Below are positions 10,331-27,906 of a stretch of 64,000 nt of DNA, piece by piece (position 1 is the stretch's first letter; each line of letters starts with the position of its first letter). Source of the DNA: Cynocephalus volans (lineage: Eukaryota > Chordata > Mammalia > Dermoptera > Cynocephalidae); NCBI RefSeq assembly GCF_027409185.1, contig NC_084463.1:54058907-54122906 (forward strand), given 5' to 3'. The position numbers were made by a program, and so were the translations under genes. Below the pieces are notes generated by a model. The model was not told the DNA's origin and made no database searches. It saw only the letters and a program-made list of their open reading frames with translations.

Positions 10331-13257
10331 GAAACAAACAAAAAATGTCCAAAACCTTGATGTTGGCTGCAATTAGCACCCAACAGGAAACAGGTCAGTT
10401 TGTGGAATGCCAACAAGCAATGGATCACCTCATCTTAGCTCAAATTTAGTGCTTCATTTTGAATCCTATGCAGAAAAAAGTAGTTTATGAATTGAGAGTC
10501 ACTATGTGGGGAAGGACAGTTCTAAAGCCGCTGTGCTATTTGCCTAAAGATGACACCAGCTCTCCATGCAGCCTGAAGGACCAAGATACAGCTTTTCTTG
10601 GATAAGGAAGAACATGCTGGAAAGGTTTCCAAACTGTGTGAGCTTTATGCTGGGCTTGAGTCCACCTCTTACCAGCCCTGTAACCTTGGTCAACTCCATT
10701 CCTCCAAATGTATAATTAAAGATCAGTTCCAACAGTGACATTTTGTTTGACTAATGCCATATAAAATAATGATGGTCAGCAATAAGTGTACAGTACTTAC
10801 TAGATGCCACCCTTGCTGTAAGCATTTTGTAAAATATCAATCCTCACAATAATTGTATGAAGTAAGTTCTGTCCCAATTCCCCAGCTGGATAAACTGAGG
10901 CCTGAAAGGTCAAGTATCTTGCACAAGGTCATGCAGGTAGCCAGTAGTGGAGTGGAGAAGCATCTAGGGATTTTGGAGAAAATTGTAAGAGCCAGAACAG
11001 TTATGTGAAAAGAGGCCTGCAGGTGGTTGCCCAACAGACTTAAGGAGGGACACCTAGAGTAACTTTTGAATTCAAGTCCTGTGTCTCTCTCTACCCTTTG
11101 CTCATCCAGGTGTCCAAATTCAGTGTACCCACTGCACAGATTCCTGCAGCCTGGCTCCCTTCCCAAATGACCTCCCCCTTGAATTGAAAACCATTGATCT
11201 AAATTGGTTTCATTGTGACAGGATCTGGTCTGAAATGTGACTTTGGCAAAACACACTCAAGCAAAGTCAGTACTTTTTCTCTTCTCCTCTAAGAGCAGCG
11301 GGCTTGAGCCCTGCCAAACCCAGGAGCATCACACCAGTAGGTAGGATTTGAGGCTGATTGTCACCAACAATACTCACAGCCCACAGGAGACCTTCCAAAG
11401 TGTCGGCTGGAGAATTTTCACTTGCACTGAGTGTTTGGATTAGCTTGAACCAAGTGTTTTCCCATAATGTGTCTCCAGAGCAGTTAGGAGCTGCCTGGGG
11501 AACACTCCATTCATCCCCAGATGTGCTCATGGGCCCCACAAATGTTAGGTCAATGCCGCTAACGGGATGAAGCAGAATCTGAGAATCAAGAGCTCTGGAC
11601 CAGGCATCTGCCTGTGCTGGCAGGCGTGGCCCTTGTCCTGGGTGCAGAATTTGAGTCTGCTTCATTTTCTATGGCCCTCAGATGCTTTTGTGAAGCTTTT
11701 CCCCAACCTGCTTCTCAGAACTCTTCCCTTTAATGAACAATATTTGGCAACAAGTATCAATTGAAGGAGACTGTCACAGTCCCAGGGGGCTTTCTTGGTT
11801 TTATGATTCCATTTTGCTAAGTTGAATAAGCCTGTTGCTAAAGACCTGACCCCTGGCTGTGCCACAAGGCTGTCTTCCTAAATGTTTAATGACATTCTCT
11901 CAGCAACATAGGTGCTATCAAACAAGAGACTATCAATAAGCAATCTGCCTGGGAATGCCATTCTCAGCTCATCAATGGCTTTTGGAAATACCTTTCCCAG
12001 CTGAGTCCTCCATGGGATAAAATTTTATTTATATAATAAGGTTTAGGAAATAAACCCACCTTAAAGCTGTAGGAGCTACCCAGTGGCTCCTGCCCTGGCC
12101 CTGATGGAGGGCTGCACTCATGCGACAAATAGGTTCAGGATGAAGTACCCAGCGATTCCTCCAACATCCTTATTGGCCTGTGCTTTTTTATTTACCTGTC
12201 TGCCTGGTAAAAGGCTACATTGTTGGACTGTAAATCAACCTGAGAGAGGACACCTGCCAACCCTACCTCATCTGTTGTCTCCTGCAAATGTGGGAGCAGC
12301 CCTCAGCCACCAGTGTCTCCAGCTTCTGCTATTGAGCCTTAGCAAGTGATTTCTAGAAGCCCCCAAGCAAAACTTTGTGAGGGCAATACCTCATGTAATT
12401 TTGGGGCTTATGCTGCTGACAAGAAATATCTTTATCTGTGCTTTTGGAGTTGCTGACTCAGTGAAGTAAAAATTATTCCTCTTGCTCCCATAATTTCTTG
12501 TCATTATTCACTTCCAATCTTTAGGAAATGAACTGCTATTTGTGTTACAAATTGGGAGACTAGGGACATAAATATTTTGATTAATATTTAAGGACATCAC
12601 AGCTAATATATCGTTTTAGAAAGGTGCACAAATCAAACATTTAAAATTGCACATTCTCCAAAGAAAAGATTTTCATTTTTATGGAGACGTTATGTTCATA
12701 AAACTATTTCATAGGTGGCAAGTAGGGCATTGTGACATCTGTCATGTAGCAAAACAAGGTTTTTAACATGATATTAATACAAATACCTCAGAGCTGAGAA
12801 CTTGTGGACTGAGTGATGCTTAAAACAAAACCAAATGTCTATGTCCTGCCTATGAATGCAGTTTTGAAGGAAGGGTGGTTGGCAGAGAGGGAGAGATGCA
12901 GCTTAGTCACGTAGGAGGTGCTGATGTAATGCAGACCTGCTGCCTGGGTCACTGGGTTGCCTGGTTCTACTCCAATTAAATGTCAACTTTGGACAAACCC
13001 GGTGGATTCCATGAGTCCTATATTTTCTTAAACTCACTCACAGGAGGCTGTCACTTCTGGGGTCTCACATCCAGTTTTCCCACTGAAGTGAAGAATTTCC
13101 TTAGATGTGCACTTTGCAGTGTCTGTTTTCCAAGGAAAATACCTCATGAAGGAGCAGGTTTCTTTCCTTCAAAGTGCAATTTCTGGCAGGGGTCCAAGGA
13201 TCTATCTGCTGCATAGTGTCAGCATGACACCTGGATCAGTATCATTCACCTGTTGTT
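10331..13257. other. Unassigned stretch between L1 and the zinc-finger gene
   Basis: Apart from the MIR at 10745-10985 I recognise nothing. Short open frames occur on both strands (for example 11267-11665 minus) but show no domain, no shared composition and no splice pattern. The right end may contain the 3' untranslated region and poly(A) site of the minus-strand zinc-finger gene. Confidence 0.5.
10745..10985 (-). repeat. MIR-type SINE, reverse orientation
   Basis: The plus strand reads as a reversed MIR: a short 'cttactagatgcca' start, AATCCTCACAATAATTGTATG, CTGGATAAACTGAGGCC, then CTTGCACAAGGTCATGCAGG. Diverged, as expected of this old mammalian family. Confidence 0.7.
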
Positions 13258-14186
<929 letters not shown>

Positions 14187-15679
14187 TCAGCTAAAAGCTT
14201 TCCCACATTCTTTACATTCATATGGTTTCTCACCTGTATGTGTTCTCTCATGCCTGCTTAAGTCTCCCTTGTAGTTAAAAGCTTTTCCACATTCTTTGCA
14301 TTCATGTGGTTTCTCACCTGTATGAGTTCTCTCATGTCTGCTGAGTTCTGCCTTTTCTATAAAAGCTTTCTCACATTCTTGACATTCATATGGTTTATCA
14401 CCTGTGTGAGTTCTCTGGTGCCTGCAGAGGTGTGTCTTACGAGTAAAAGTCTTTCCACATTCTCTACATTCATATGGTTTCTCACATGTGTGGATTCTCT
14501 CATGCCTGCTGAAATCTGACTTTTGGATAAAAGCTTTTCCATTTTCTTTACATTCACATGGTTTCTCAACTGTGTGAGTTCTGGGATGAATGCTGAGGAT
14601 TGACTTTTGGTTAAAAGCCTCTCTACATTTTTTACATTCACATGATTTCTCACCTGTATGAATTCTCTGCTGACCACTGCACTGTGACTTTTGCAGAAAG
14701 GATTTATCACATTTATTACTGTAAAATGTTTTTTTATATTCTTTACATGGTTTCTCACTTGTGTGGACTCTCTGATATACGGTGAGGGCAGACTCATGGT
14801 AGAAAAATTCTGTACATTCATTACATCCCTCTGGTATTTTACCTGTGTGAATTCTCTCAGGATGGCTGAGGAGTGAGTTCTCACAGAAACTTTTTCCACA
14901 GTTAACACTTCCACAGTACATTTCTCCTGTGTGAGTTCTCTGATGCACTGTAAGATCTGACTTCTGACAAAAGATTTTCTCATGTTCCTTACAACCAAAA
15001 AGCTTCCCCTGTGTAGGTGTTCTCTGATGTGAGGTGAGGTATAATTTCTTAATACAAGATTTCTCACATTTAGTATATTTATAGTGTTTCTCTCCTGTGT
15101 GCATAATTTGATGTTTAGTGAGATCAGACTTTTTATAGAATATTTTCCCACAAATACCACATTGAAAAGTTTTCTTTTCAACCTGATTTATTTTTGGGGC
15201 AACGACAGCAGACTCATCACAGCTTTTCCCATATTCATTATACTTATAGGTGGTCTCATCCATATCAATCTTTTTATGGGTAAGTATTACTGGCTCTTTT
15301 TTGGAGGATTTCCATTTTCCACTGTATTCTAAAAGCTGCTTCCCAGTTTGAATATTGCAATGATGATTAAGATGCTCATGATGTCTGGGCAATTTTCTAG
15401 TTACACGATGGTCATCAGGTTTCTCTCCAACAGGCATCTCATCAGGCTCTCTAGGAAGAAGTGCATTCTCACATATGTAAAACTGCTCATGTTCCTTTCC
15501 TGAATAGTTCCCATTATTTATAATCAGATTTAAAACATGATATGAATTCAAATAAAATGATTTTCCTAACACAACTCTCTCCTCAGCTGATGTGTTGCTG
15601 TTGGTGATTACAATTTGCTGCAAGCATCTACCATGACTTTTGCGGTTCCTCTCCATGAGGACATCATCTATCTGGACAT
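14187..15679 (-). CDS. C2H2 zinc-finger terminal exon of a KRAB-ZNF gene, probably decaying
   Basis: Minus-strand exon beginning after a consensus acceptor (TTTCAG at 15685-15680) and open to a TGA at 14187. The first 170 or so codons form a linker without fingers. About eleven finger units follow, beginning CGICGKIFYKKSD; only about six keep all four zinc ligands, and others have lost one (for example CKEH, CKEN, or Y for H). Fingers join by TGEKPY-type linkers. The stop replaces an arginine codon (CGA to TGA). Such proteins bind specific DNA, often retroelements, in the nucleus. The phase fits direct joining to the KRAB-A exon at 18250-18376. A truncated protein is possible, but the decayed fingers suggest weak or no selection. 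Confidence 0.75.
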
Positions 15680-19779
<4,100 letters not shown>

Positions 19780-22730
19780 ATAAGAGTTAGTTCTCCCAGA
19801 GAACAATTCTTAATGTGTATGTGCCTTATGTCAAACTATGTGAAACCAAACTTAATGGAACTTCAAGGAGAAATAGAAGAATCCACTATCAAAACTGGAG
19901 ATTTCAACACTCTCTATCAAAAATGAACCAATTCAGCAGACAGAAAAAAAAACATAAAAGACATAGTTAAACTCAATAACATGATCTGGATATAATGGAT
20001 ATCTAAGACTAATTCCAACAATAAGAGAATAGACATTCTTCTCAAACTCACATAAACAAAATCACTAACACCACATTCAGATTTATATAACAAACTTTGG
20101 GAAAATTAAAATAATAGAAATCCTACAATATGTGCTCTCAGACCACAAAAGAATTAAACTAGAAATCAGTAATAGAGCAATGACTACAAGATTGCCAAAT
20201 AGAGTGGGATTAAACAAAATACTCTAATACATAGGCTAAAAAAACAGAAAGAAAAACCAAGAAAAATTAAAAACTTTTTTAATAAATGAAAGTGAAAATA
20301 GGGATGACCAGTTAGCTCACTTGGTTAGAAGAGCACAGCCTTGTAATGCCAAGGACAAGATTTTGATTCCCGTACTGGCCAGCCACCAGAAGAAAAAAAA
20401 AAAAGAGAGAGAGAGAAAGTGACACCAAAATTTGTAGGATACAGAAGTAACTGTTCTCAAAAATTTTATGGCACTGAATGTATGCTTTTGAAAAAACACA
20501 TCTAAAATCAATAATCTGTGTTTCCACCTTTGGAAACTAGGGGGAAAATAGACCTAATTAAATTGAAAGGAAGCAGAAGAAAATAAATAAAAACTAGAAC
20601 AGAAATAAAATTGAAAAAGAAAATCTGGAGAAAAAATAAACATCCGAACAGCTGATTCTTTAAAAAGATCAACTACAGCCAGATAAACTACAGCCAGACT
20701 AACTAAAAAGATAATGAACACAAGACAGAAACTACTAATATCAGAAACGAATCACAGGATATCACTACAGATCCTGTGGACATTAAAGAAATAATAAATA
20801 ATATGAAAAACTCTGTACACATTTCACATCCTACATGAAATGGACCAATTCCTTGAAAGACAGTTTACCAAACACATACACACAAAAATACATGATGTGA
20901 ATAGACCTGTATCTATTATGAAAATTGAGTAAACAAATAATAATGTTCAAAACAGAAAGAACCTAGCACAGATGTGTTCACAGGAGAACTGAAGCCAACA
21001 TTTAAGGAAGAAAATATACAAACTTCCTACAATCTATTGCAGAGAACAGAAGATGAAGTACTTTCCAGATCATGGTATGATGACAGTATTACCTCAGTAC
21101 CAAAACCAGACAAATATATTATGAGAAGAGAAAACTACAAACTGTTATCTCTCACTACATGCAAATAAGCTCAATAAGATATTAGCAAACCAAATCCAAT
21201 AATGTCTAAAGAGAATTATGCACCATGTGGTATTTATCCAGGTAGGCAAGGGTGGATCAGCATAACATCAATTGATGTAACTGATAACATGAAAACATTA
21301 AAACAGAAAAAAGATCACATGATCACACCAACAGACGAAGAAAAAGCATTTGAAAAATACAGCATCCATTCATCATAAAAATTCCCAGTAAACTAGGAAT
21401 AGAGGGGAACATCACAACTTGATGAAGATTATTTACAGGAAACTGCAGCTAACATCAGCCTTCATGGTGAGATACTCAAAGCTTTCCCAGATAATCTGGA
21501 AGAAAGCAAGAATTTATCCTCTCATCACTCCTTCAACATCACACTAAAAGTACTGGGTAGTGCAATTACACAAAGAAAACAAAAGATTTACAGGTTGGGA
21601 AAGAAATAAGCAAAATTTTCATTAGTTGCAGGTGATATGATTATCTATGTAAAATATCCTAGCAAGTAAATAGAAAACCTTCTGGAATTAATTACTGACT
21701 ACAGCAAGATTGCAGTATACAACATTAATATACAAATGTCAATCACTTTTCTATACCCCAGCAATGACCATGCAAAATTTAAACCAAAAACCACAATACT
21801 ATTTACATTAGCAACTCAAAAAAGAGAGTTGAAAATCATCTACCTCAAAGAAACTAACATCAAGAATACATTTTAAAAACACCTACAACTAAACAACAAA
21901 ACAATCTAATTAAAAAATAAGCAAGGGCTTCAACAGATATTTCTACAATGATATACCAATGTCTAACAAGCTTATGGAAAGATGCTTAACATCATTAATC
22001 ATTAGAGAAATGCAAAACTACAATGAAATATCATTTCACACCCAATAGAAGATAATAAGAATTGGCAAAATTGGAAACTTTGTACAATTTATGTGAGTAT
22101 ATAAAGTAATGCAGTCCGTATAAAAAAAGTTGTACACTGACTTCTCAAAAAATGAAAGACAGAATTACCATAGGATTCATAAATCCAAGTTTTTTGTGTA
22201 TATATCCAAAGTAATTAATAGCAGAATCTCAAAAAGATATTTCCACACCTGCATTCACAGCAGCATTACTCACAGAGTTAAGAGGTGAAAGCAACCCAAA
22301 TGCTCAGCCATGAATGAACGGATAAGTAAAATGTGGTATATACATACAAAGAAATAATATCCAACCTTAAGAAAGGAAATTTTGACATATGCTATAACAT
22401 GGAACCTTGAGGACATTATGCAAAATGAAATAAGAAACTCACAAAATGAAAGTATTGTATGGTCACACTGATATGAATCAAATTTTTAGAAACACAAATA
22501 GAATGGTTGTTGCCAGAGGCTGGGAGAAGGAGGAAATTGGGATTTGTAATATAAAGTATATAGAGTTTCAATTTTCCAAGATAAAAAACTTGTGGATATC
22601 TCATGCACAACAGTGTGAATATACTTAAAAGTACATAAAGCTTAAGAAATGACTCAAATGGTAAATTTTATGCTATATGCTTTTTACCAAAATTAAAAAT
22701 AAATTATTTTAAAACCCAAGAGATCAAGCA
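19780..22730 (+). mobile_element. Old L1 (L1M-like), ORF2 remnants to 3' end
   Basis: Highly diverged but collinear with L1 ORF2: endonuclease-type sequence at about 19795-20200, RT-type at about 20940-21700 (PKPDKY, then an RT palm-like stretch), and the C-terminal part and 3' end to about 22730. Small gaps and stops occur throughout. A tRNA-Ile SINE is inserted at 20301. The start is approximate. Confidence 0.75.
20301..20421 (+). repeat. tRNA-Ile-derived SINE
   Basis: GGATGACCAGTTAGCTCACT, GGTTAGAAGAGC, then CCCGTACTGGCCAGCC and an A-rich tail follow tRNA-Ile from its 5' end to its 3' end, including A-box (about 20312) and B-box (about 20360) regions. The element is inserted in an older L1. 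tRNA-Ile SINEs are known from colugos. Confidence 0.85.
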
Positions 22731-22749
22731 AAATGAAATGTTTTTTAAA

Positions 22750-23110
22750 AATTAAATTGATAAAAAGTTAGAAAATAAAAAGCAGAGGATTAAAAGGCAG
22801 ATGAGGCAACTAAAAATAGAAAATAGCAAAAAGGCACACTTAAACCTTTAATCAATAATTAGTTTAAATGGAATTGCTTTAAATATTCTACTTAAGGCAA
22901 AGACTTTCAGATTTGATAGGAAAGTAAGACCCAACAGTATGTTGTCCAGAGAACTACACTTTAAATACAAAGAAACAGACTAAAAGTAAGATAATGAAAA
23001 CACATCTACCATGGCGACACAAATTATGAAAAGCTTAAGTGGCAATATTGATACCAGCAAAAGAATCTTCAAGACAAATTATATTACTAGAAATAAATGG
23101 AACACTGAAG
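22750..23110 (+). mobile_element. L1 fragment, ORF2 start region
   Basis: Contains diverged sequence like the beginning of L1 endonuclease, such as AAGACCCAACAGTATG, TACAAAGAAACAGACTAAAAG and GAAAAGCTTAAGTGG. It follows the 3' end of the preceding L1, so it is a separate insertion or rearranged piece. Confidence 0.6.
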
Positions 23111-24169
23111 GATGTTTGCCACACTACCATCTCCCACAACACAGAAAATAGAAAGGGTATCTCACCATCTCAGGGTCTACCAAAGGAGACTTTTGGGCAC
23201 AATGGGAAAAGTGCTACCTCACCTCCTCTCTCTGTCATTGAGAAAATAAAAGGATGTTCAATTTTCAAACAGAATTTAGAGAAAAAATGAAAGAGCTAGG
23301 ACTTGCTGAGTTTTAAAAAACTATTTTTCCATCCATTTTCCCAAAAAAGTATTTTCAAACTGTTTTGTGGCAAGTATCAAATCCATTGTTTTCCAAAAAA
23401 GATAAAAGACCAAAAATATTTCTAGCTGAGTACTTTAGGTTCTGACAGATAGTGCCTAGTAAACAATAAAACTTCTAAAGAAATAGCCACCTTGGAGAGA
23501 AGGGGAGGTCAGAGAACAATGGGCCTGACTCAGAATGTGTGGGGGTAGCATTGGTCTAATGGATTTTAGGACAATGGAAGCCCATGTTTTTATGGCAGTG
23601 ATTACAGCAGATAATTCCCTGTATCAAAAGGTCAGTCAGAAAAAAGTAAAAAAGAAGGTTGTTGGATCCCCCAACATAAAATAACCAGAAATAGATAGTT
23701 GGTTAACTGCAACCCAGGCATAAAAGGAAAAGACTTATTGACAGAGAATTGCAAGAGCCCAGAGGACACAGTGAAGAGGCATAAAGCATCTTTTCCAGGG
23801 ACCAGGACAGGGCCCTAATGAAATACTAAAGCAGGTACCTGATGGGAATAAGTAACTACTCATACAAGTGCCTGCAGGGTGCTGCCCATTCTCACCAACC
23901 CTGTCTGAAGAAAAGTGCACACATGGTCATGCCTGTGGGTTCACTAAGCTGGATGCATGTTAAAAAGATGACAAGACACTGGAGCTTATTTGGTTTGGCT
24001 TTTTGTCAACTGCACAATGGTAGAATATTTCTAGGGCTCTTGAGAAGCACAAAGTATATTTTGCATGCAGTAGAAATTTACAGGCAGAGAGCAGACTGTG
24101 GTCATGAATCAGTGCTGAAAAGTCATTATTCCTCTTATTGAGAGGTAGAATCTAATTGCCTTCCCCAAA
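23111..24169. other. Unassigned stretch
   Basis: No recognisable gene or repeat. Open frames at 23039-23290 and 23842-24141 (plus) lack domains and are taken as chance. Confidence 0.4.
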
Positions 24170-24560
24170 TCAAGGCTGGTCTTAGTGATGTGCTTGACTA
24201 AGAGAATATACTGGAAAAGATGCTTTAGTAACGAAATGGAGGTAACAAGAGTCATTGCAGCTTCTGCCTGGGCTTCTTGGACACTTGCTCTGGCAGAAGC
24301 CAGACAAACCTGACTACCCTGAGAATGACACTGTGAGGAAGTCCAACATGGCCACATAAAGAGGACTGGATTCCTGCTCAGTGTTCCCAGCCACTAGAGT
24401 TTTTATAGCAGAGACACTGTGTAGCAGCAAACCCATGCCACCCTGTCCAGTTTACTGGCTCAGAACATTCTGACATGTAATAAGACATTCTTATTTTAAG
24501 CCATGAAGTTTTGTGATACTTTGTTGAACAGCAAAACACTGGAATACCAAAAAAATTATT
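24170..24560 (+). repeat. MLT1-type MaLR LTR
   Basis: Starts with TTAGTGATGTGCTTGACTAA-like sequence and ends with the typical MLT1 3' end (TTTTAAGCCATGAAGTTTTG then TGTTGAACAGCAAAACACTG). Old and diverged. Confidence 0.65.
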
Positions 24561-25418
24561 AGAGACCTTAGGTAGTACTTTGACTTGAAACATGAAGAGT
24601 GTAGGTTCACACTGAATATTACATTCAAAACAAAGAATGAAAGCATTTCACATCTTACATTAGGTCTCAAACTACAATTGTGAATGTAAATGTTCAGTTA
24701 ACTGGTTCCTCAGTTTTTGTTCAGAACCAGCTGTTAGCTACAGTTCTACTTTAAAGACATACTGATGACTAATGCACATATCCATTTTTCGCATACATTT
24801 TTAAGTAATTACCGGAAATAGGAAAAGAATAAAATACAATCTGTAAGAAAGTTTAAAAACATGATGGGTATTCTAGAACTACAAACATAACTATATATTA
24901 AAAAAAACTACAAATAAAATCACTGATGGAAATTTACAGAAGCAAAAGGTAGACATTATGAAAATTTGTACTTTCTGTTTTTATTATTTCATGTTTTTTT
25001 ATTGACCGTTGTTCAAAGATGTCCCAGAAACTCCCGAAGGCTCTCTCCCCATGGACTTCTAAGGATGTCACCAAAGGTGCTGCCTAGAAGCATAGGTCAC
25101 CAGCGATTGAGCCTCATAGCCCAGCAAACATTACCTTCAGGTTTTTACAATGATATTTCCAATGGAACAAAGTTAGTCTTTATGAGCAACATCTCCCTCC
25201 TTACTGGAAGTGTATGTAGAAATTAGAATAAAACTAAAAGACCAAACAAACAAAAGTAGCTGGAAGTAACACAAGATAAAATTAGACCCAAAAAACAGGG
25301 AAGAGTCCAGGAAAAATCTTATTTTGCTGGCTTGTGTCAGTGGTTGGGTGGTAGTGATAACATATATAACAGAAGAAGGGGAAGTGGTTTTAATTTCAGA
25401 TTTCTTGACCTTGATGTG

Positions 25419-25516
25419 ATTTTTTTTCCTGGAAGCTGGCTGGTGCAGAGATCTGAACCCTTGACCTTGGTGTTAAAACACCATGACCTAAACAACTGAG
25501 CTAACAAGCCAGCCCC
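25419..25516 (-). repeat. tRNA-Ile-derived SINE, minus strand
   Basis: On the minus strand it reads GGGCTGGCTTGTTAGCTCAG, then AACACCAAGGTCAAGGGTTC and GCACCAGCCAGC, ending in a short A-rich tail. Same family as 20301-20421. Confidence 0.8.
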
Positions 25517-25639
25517 TTGAGGTGCCTTCTGAATAGCTACAAACAAGCATTCAACAGAGTTTAACCTATGATCAAAAGACTTGGGAAGAAGTACAACCTG
25601 GAGAGAAAGAAGAGTGCAAAATACAGAGGACTGAATCAG

Positions 25640-25755
25640 TGAAAAAGAATTTCACACGAGACTTCCACCATCTTGCAACGTGAGACCTGTGGGTCACTGC
25701 TGCCACCACCAGATGGAATTTGGACTTCCCAGCTTCAGAAACTAAATAAAACCCA
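25640..25755 (+). repeat. MST/THE1-like MaLR LTR, 3' fragment
   Basis: TTCCACCATCTTGCAACGTG, GCTGCCACCACCAGATGG and CTTCAGAAACTAAATAAA match the 3' part of the complete MST-like LTR at 53510-53937. The end is cut where the L1 begins at about 25765. Confidence 0.7.
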
Positions 25756-25864
25756 CCTAGGTAGCGGGATCAAAGATGGTGGAACAGACATTCCCTAGCA
25801 TCACTCTCTCCCACAAAGCAACCGATTTGATCTATGAAAACATAACATCAAGTGCATACGGAAT

Positions 25865-26600
25865 GGGGAGACGTCAGCGGGGGAAGCAGAAGCTCCATGG
25901 AGACCATATGCCCTGTGGGGCCGCCATCGCACAATCTGGCAGAGAAGCATCACCGCCGCCACCTGGCTCCATTCCGAGCCCAGCCCAGTGCGCACAAAGT
26001 GGGGAGACGTCCGGGAGGGGAGGCAGAGGCTTTGAAGAAACCACACACCCTGTGGGGCCACCACTGCATGATCCAGCAGATAGGCTTCACCGCAGGCACC
26101 CGGCTACATTCCCAGCCTGGCCTAGTTCGCTCAGAGGAGGGAGATGTCTGGCAGGGGAGGCAGGAACTCCAAGGGGATGAAACTGCTGCTGCACAATCCA
26201 GCAGCCCGGCCCAATGCGTACAGAGCACAGAGACGTCCAGCAGGGGAGATAGAAGCTCCGAAGAGTGCACACACCCTGTGGTGGGCTGCCGCTGTGTGAT
26301 CCAGCAGCAGGTAGGCTTCACCGCCGCCACCCGGCTCCATCCCAAGCCTGGCCTAGCATGCACAGAGCAGGGAGACACCCAGGAGGGGAAGGGGAAGCTC
26401 TACAGAGACCACATGCTCTGCAGTGCCTTGGCACATCCCAGCAGCCCGGCCCAGACCACACGGAACAGGGAGAAGTCCAGCAAGGGAGGTGGAAGCTCAG
26501 CAGAGACCACACACCCTGTGGTACCGCCCCATGAACAAGCAGCACAGGAGAGTCCAAGCTGACCAGAGAGGTGGCTCCTTGGAGAGGCCCAAGACCCAAG
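25865..26600 (+). repeat. Tandem monomers in L1 5'UTR promoter
   Basis: Six units anchored on GAGACGTC-like boxes at 25868, 26004, 26141, 26230, 26372 and 26470, spaced 136, 137, 89, 142 and 98 bp. Shared phrases include GGGGAGGCAG, GAAGCTC, ACACCCTGTGG, ATCCAGCAG and CACCGCCGCCACC. Units 3 and 5 are shorter in a similar way. The block is GC- and CpG-rich, consistent with an L1 promoter. Confidence 0.85.
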
Positions 26601-26731
26601 GCAACCACACACGCAAGGCACTAGTGGCCAACAGAGCAGTCACTGAGATAGCCATACCAAATTGGCAACCACAGCAACATCTTAGTCAGTCAATAGTGTC
26701 AAACCTGTGGACTGTAAAACCCACTGCCACA

Positions 26732-27729
26732 ATGAATAAACATGAAAGAAAAGACACCAGAAATATGAAAAGTCAAGAAAGTACAACACCAAAGGATAAC
26801 TCTCAAGCTCTAGATCCTAAAGAACAAGAAGCCCTTGAAATGACTGATAAGGAATTTCAAGTGATAATTCTAAGGAAACTGAATGAGGTACAAGAAAACT
26901 CAGCTAGACATCATGATGAAACAAGGAAAAGTATGCAGGACCTGAAAGAGGAAATGTACAAGGGAATCAATTCCCCGAAAAGAAATGTAGCAGAACTTGC
27001 TGAACTGAAGAAGTTATTCAGCGAAATAAAAACTAAAACGGAGAGTTAAAACAGCAGGCTTGCGGAAGTTGAAGAGAGAACCTCTGAACTTGAAGATGGG
27101 CTGTTTGAAATACCACAGGCAGACAAAAAAAAAAAAAAAAGAAAAAAGAAGCAAAGGCATTGAAGAAAATCTGAGAGATATTAGAAAACCTTAAGAGCTC
27201 AAATATCTGAGTCATGGGTATTCCAGAAGGGGAGGAAATAGGAGATTTCATTGACAACATATTCAACAAAACAGGGGCAGAAAACTTCACAGGTATAGGA
27301 AAAATCACAGATCTTCAGATCCAGGAAGCCCAGTGATCTCCAAACGTATTCAACCCAAAAAGCTCTTCTCCAAGACATGTTATAGTCAAATTGGCAATAC
27401 TCAAAGACAAAGCGAGAATCCTAAAATCTGCAAGAGAGAAGCATCAAATCACCTATAAGGGAGCCCGAATCAGGATAACAGCAGACATTTAATCACAAAC
27501 ACTAAAAGCCAGAAAGGAATGGGATGATATATTCAAAATACTAAAAGACAGAGATTGCCAGCCAAGAATACTCTACCCTGCAAGGCTATCCTTCCAAAAT
27601 GAAGAGCAAATAGTATATATCTCAGACAAACAAAAACTGCGGGAGTTCATCCCCACACAACCACCCTTACAAGAAATTCTCAAGGAAGTACTGGGTTTGG
27701 TTCCTGAAAAACAACTACCACTGCCATAA
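26732..27729 (+). pseudogene. L1 ORF1 (RNA-binding protein), with internal stops
   Basis: Starts MNKHERKDT, has a coiled-coil-like amino half (EMTDKEFQVIILRKLNEVQE onward), then a stop at about 27047. It continues in frame-shifted pieces: a lysine run near 27126, VMGIPEGEE of the RRM-type domain at about 27213, and the C-terminal domain (ARKEWDDIFKILKDRD, then LVPEKQLP) to 27729. ORF1p forms trimers that coat L1 RNA in the cytoplasm. Additional stops lie in the second half, so no full ORF1p is expected. Confidence 0.85.
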
Positions 27730-27906
27730 AAACCCAAGAAAAATCAAAACCCACTAGTATAATAAAAATGGCATTCATGAAGAGAAAACAAACAAACAAA
27801 AAGGCTAACTATAACCCAAGGAACCAACAAACATAGAAAACAAACAGTAAACCAGAAAGCAAGGAACAAAAGACACCTAAGACAACCAAACACTAATCAA
27901 TAAAAT

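Noticed and set aside
20301-20380. A real tRNA-Ile gene
   Set aside because: The stem positions are changed, the B box is degenerate and an A-rich tail follows; it is a SINE.
25776-26621. Many overlapping long open frames on both strands in the GC-rich block
   Set aside because: They lie in the repeated L1 5'UTR; repeats and low stop density explain them.
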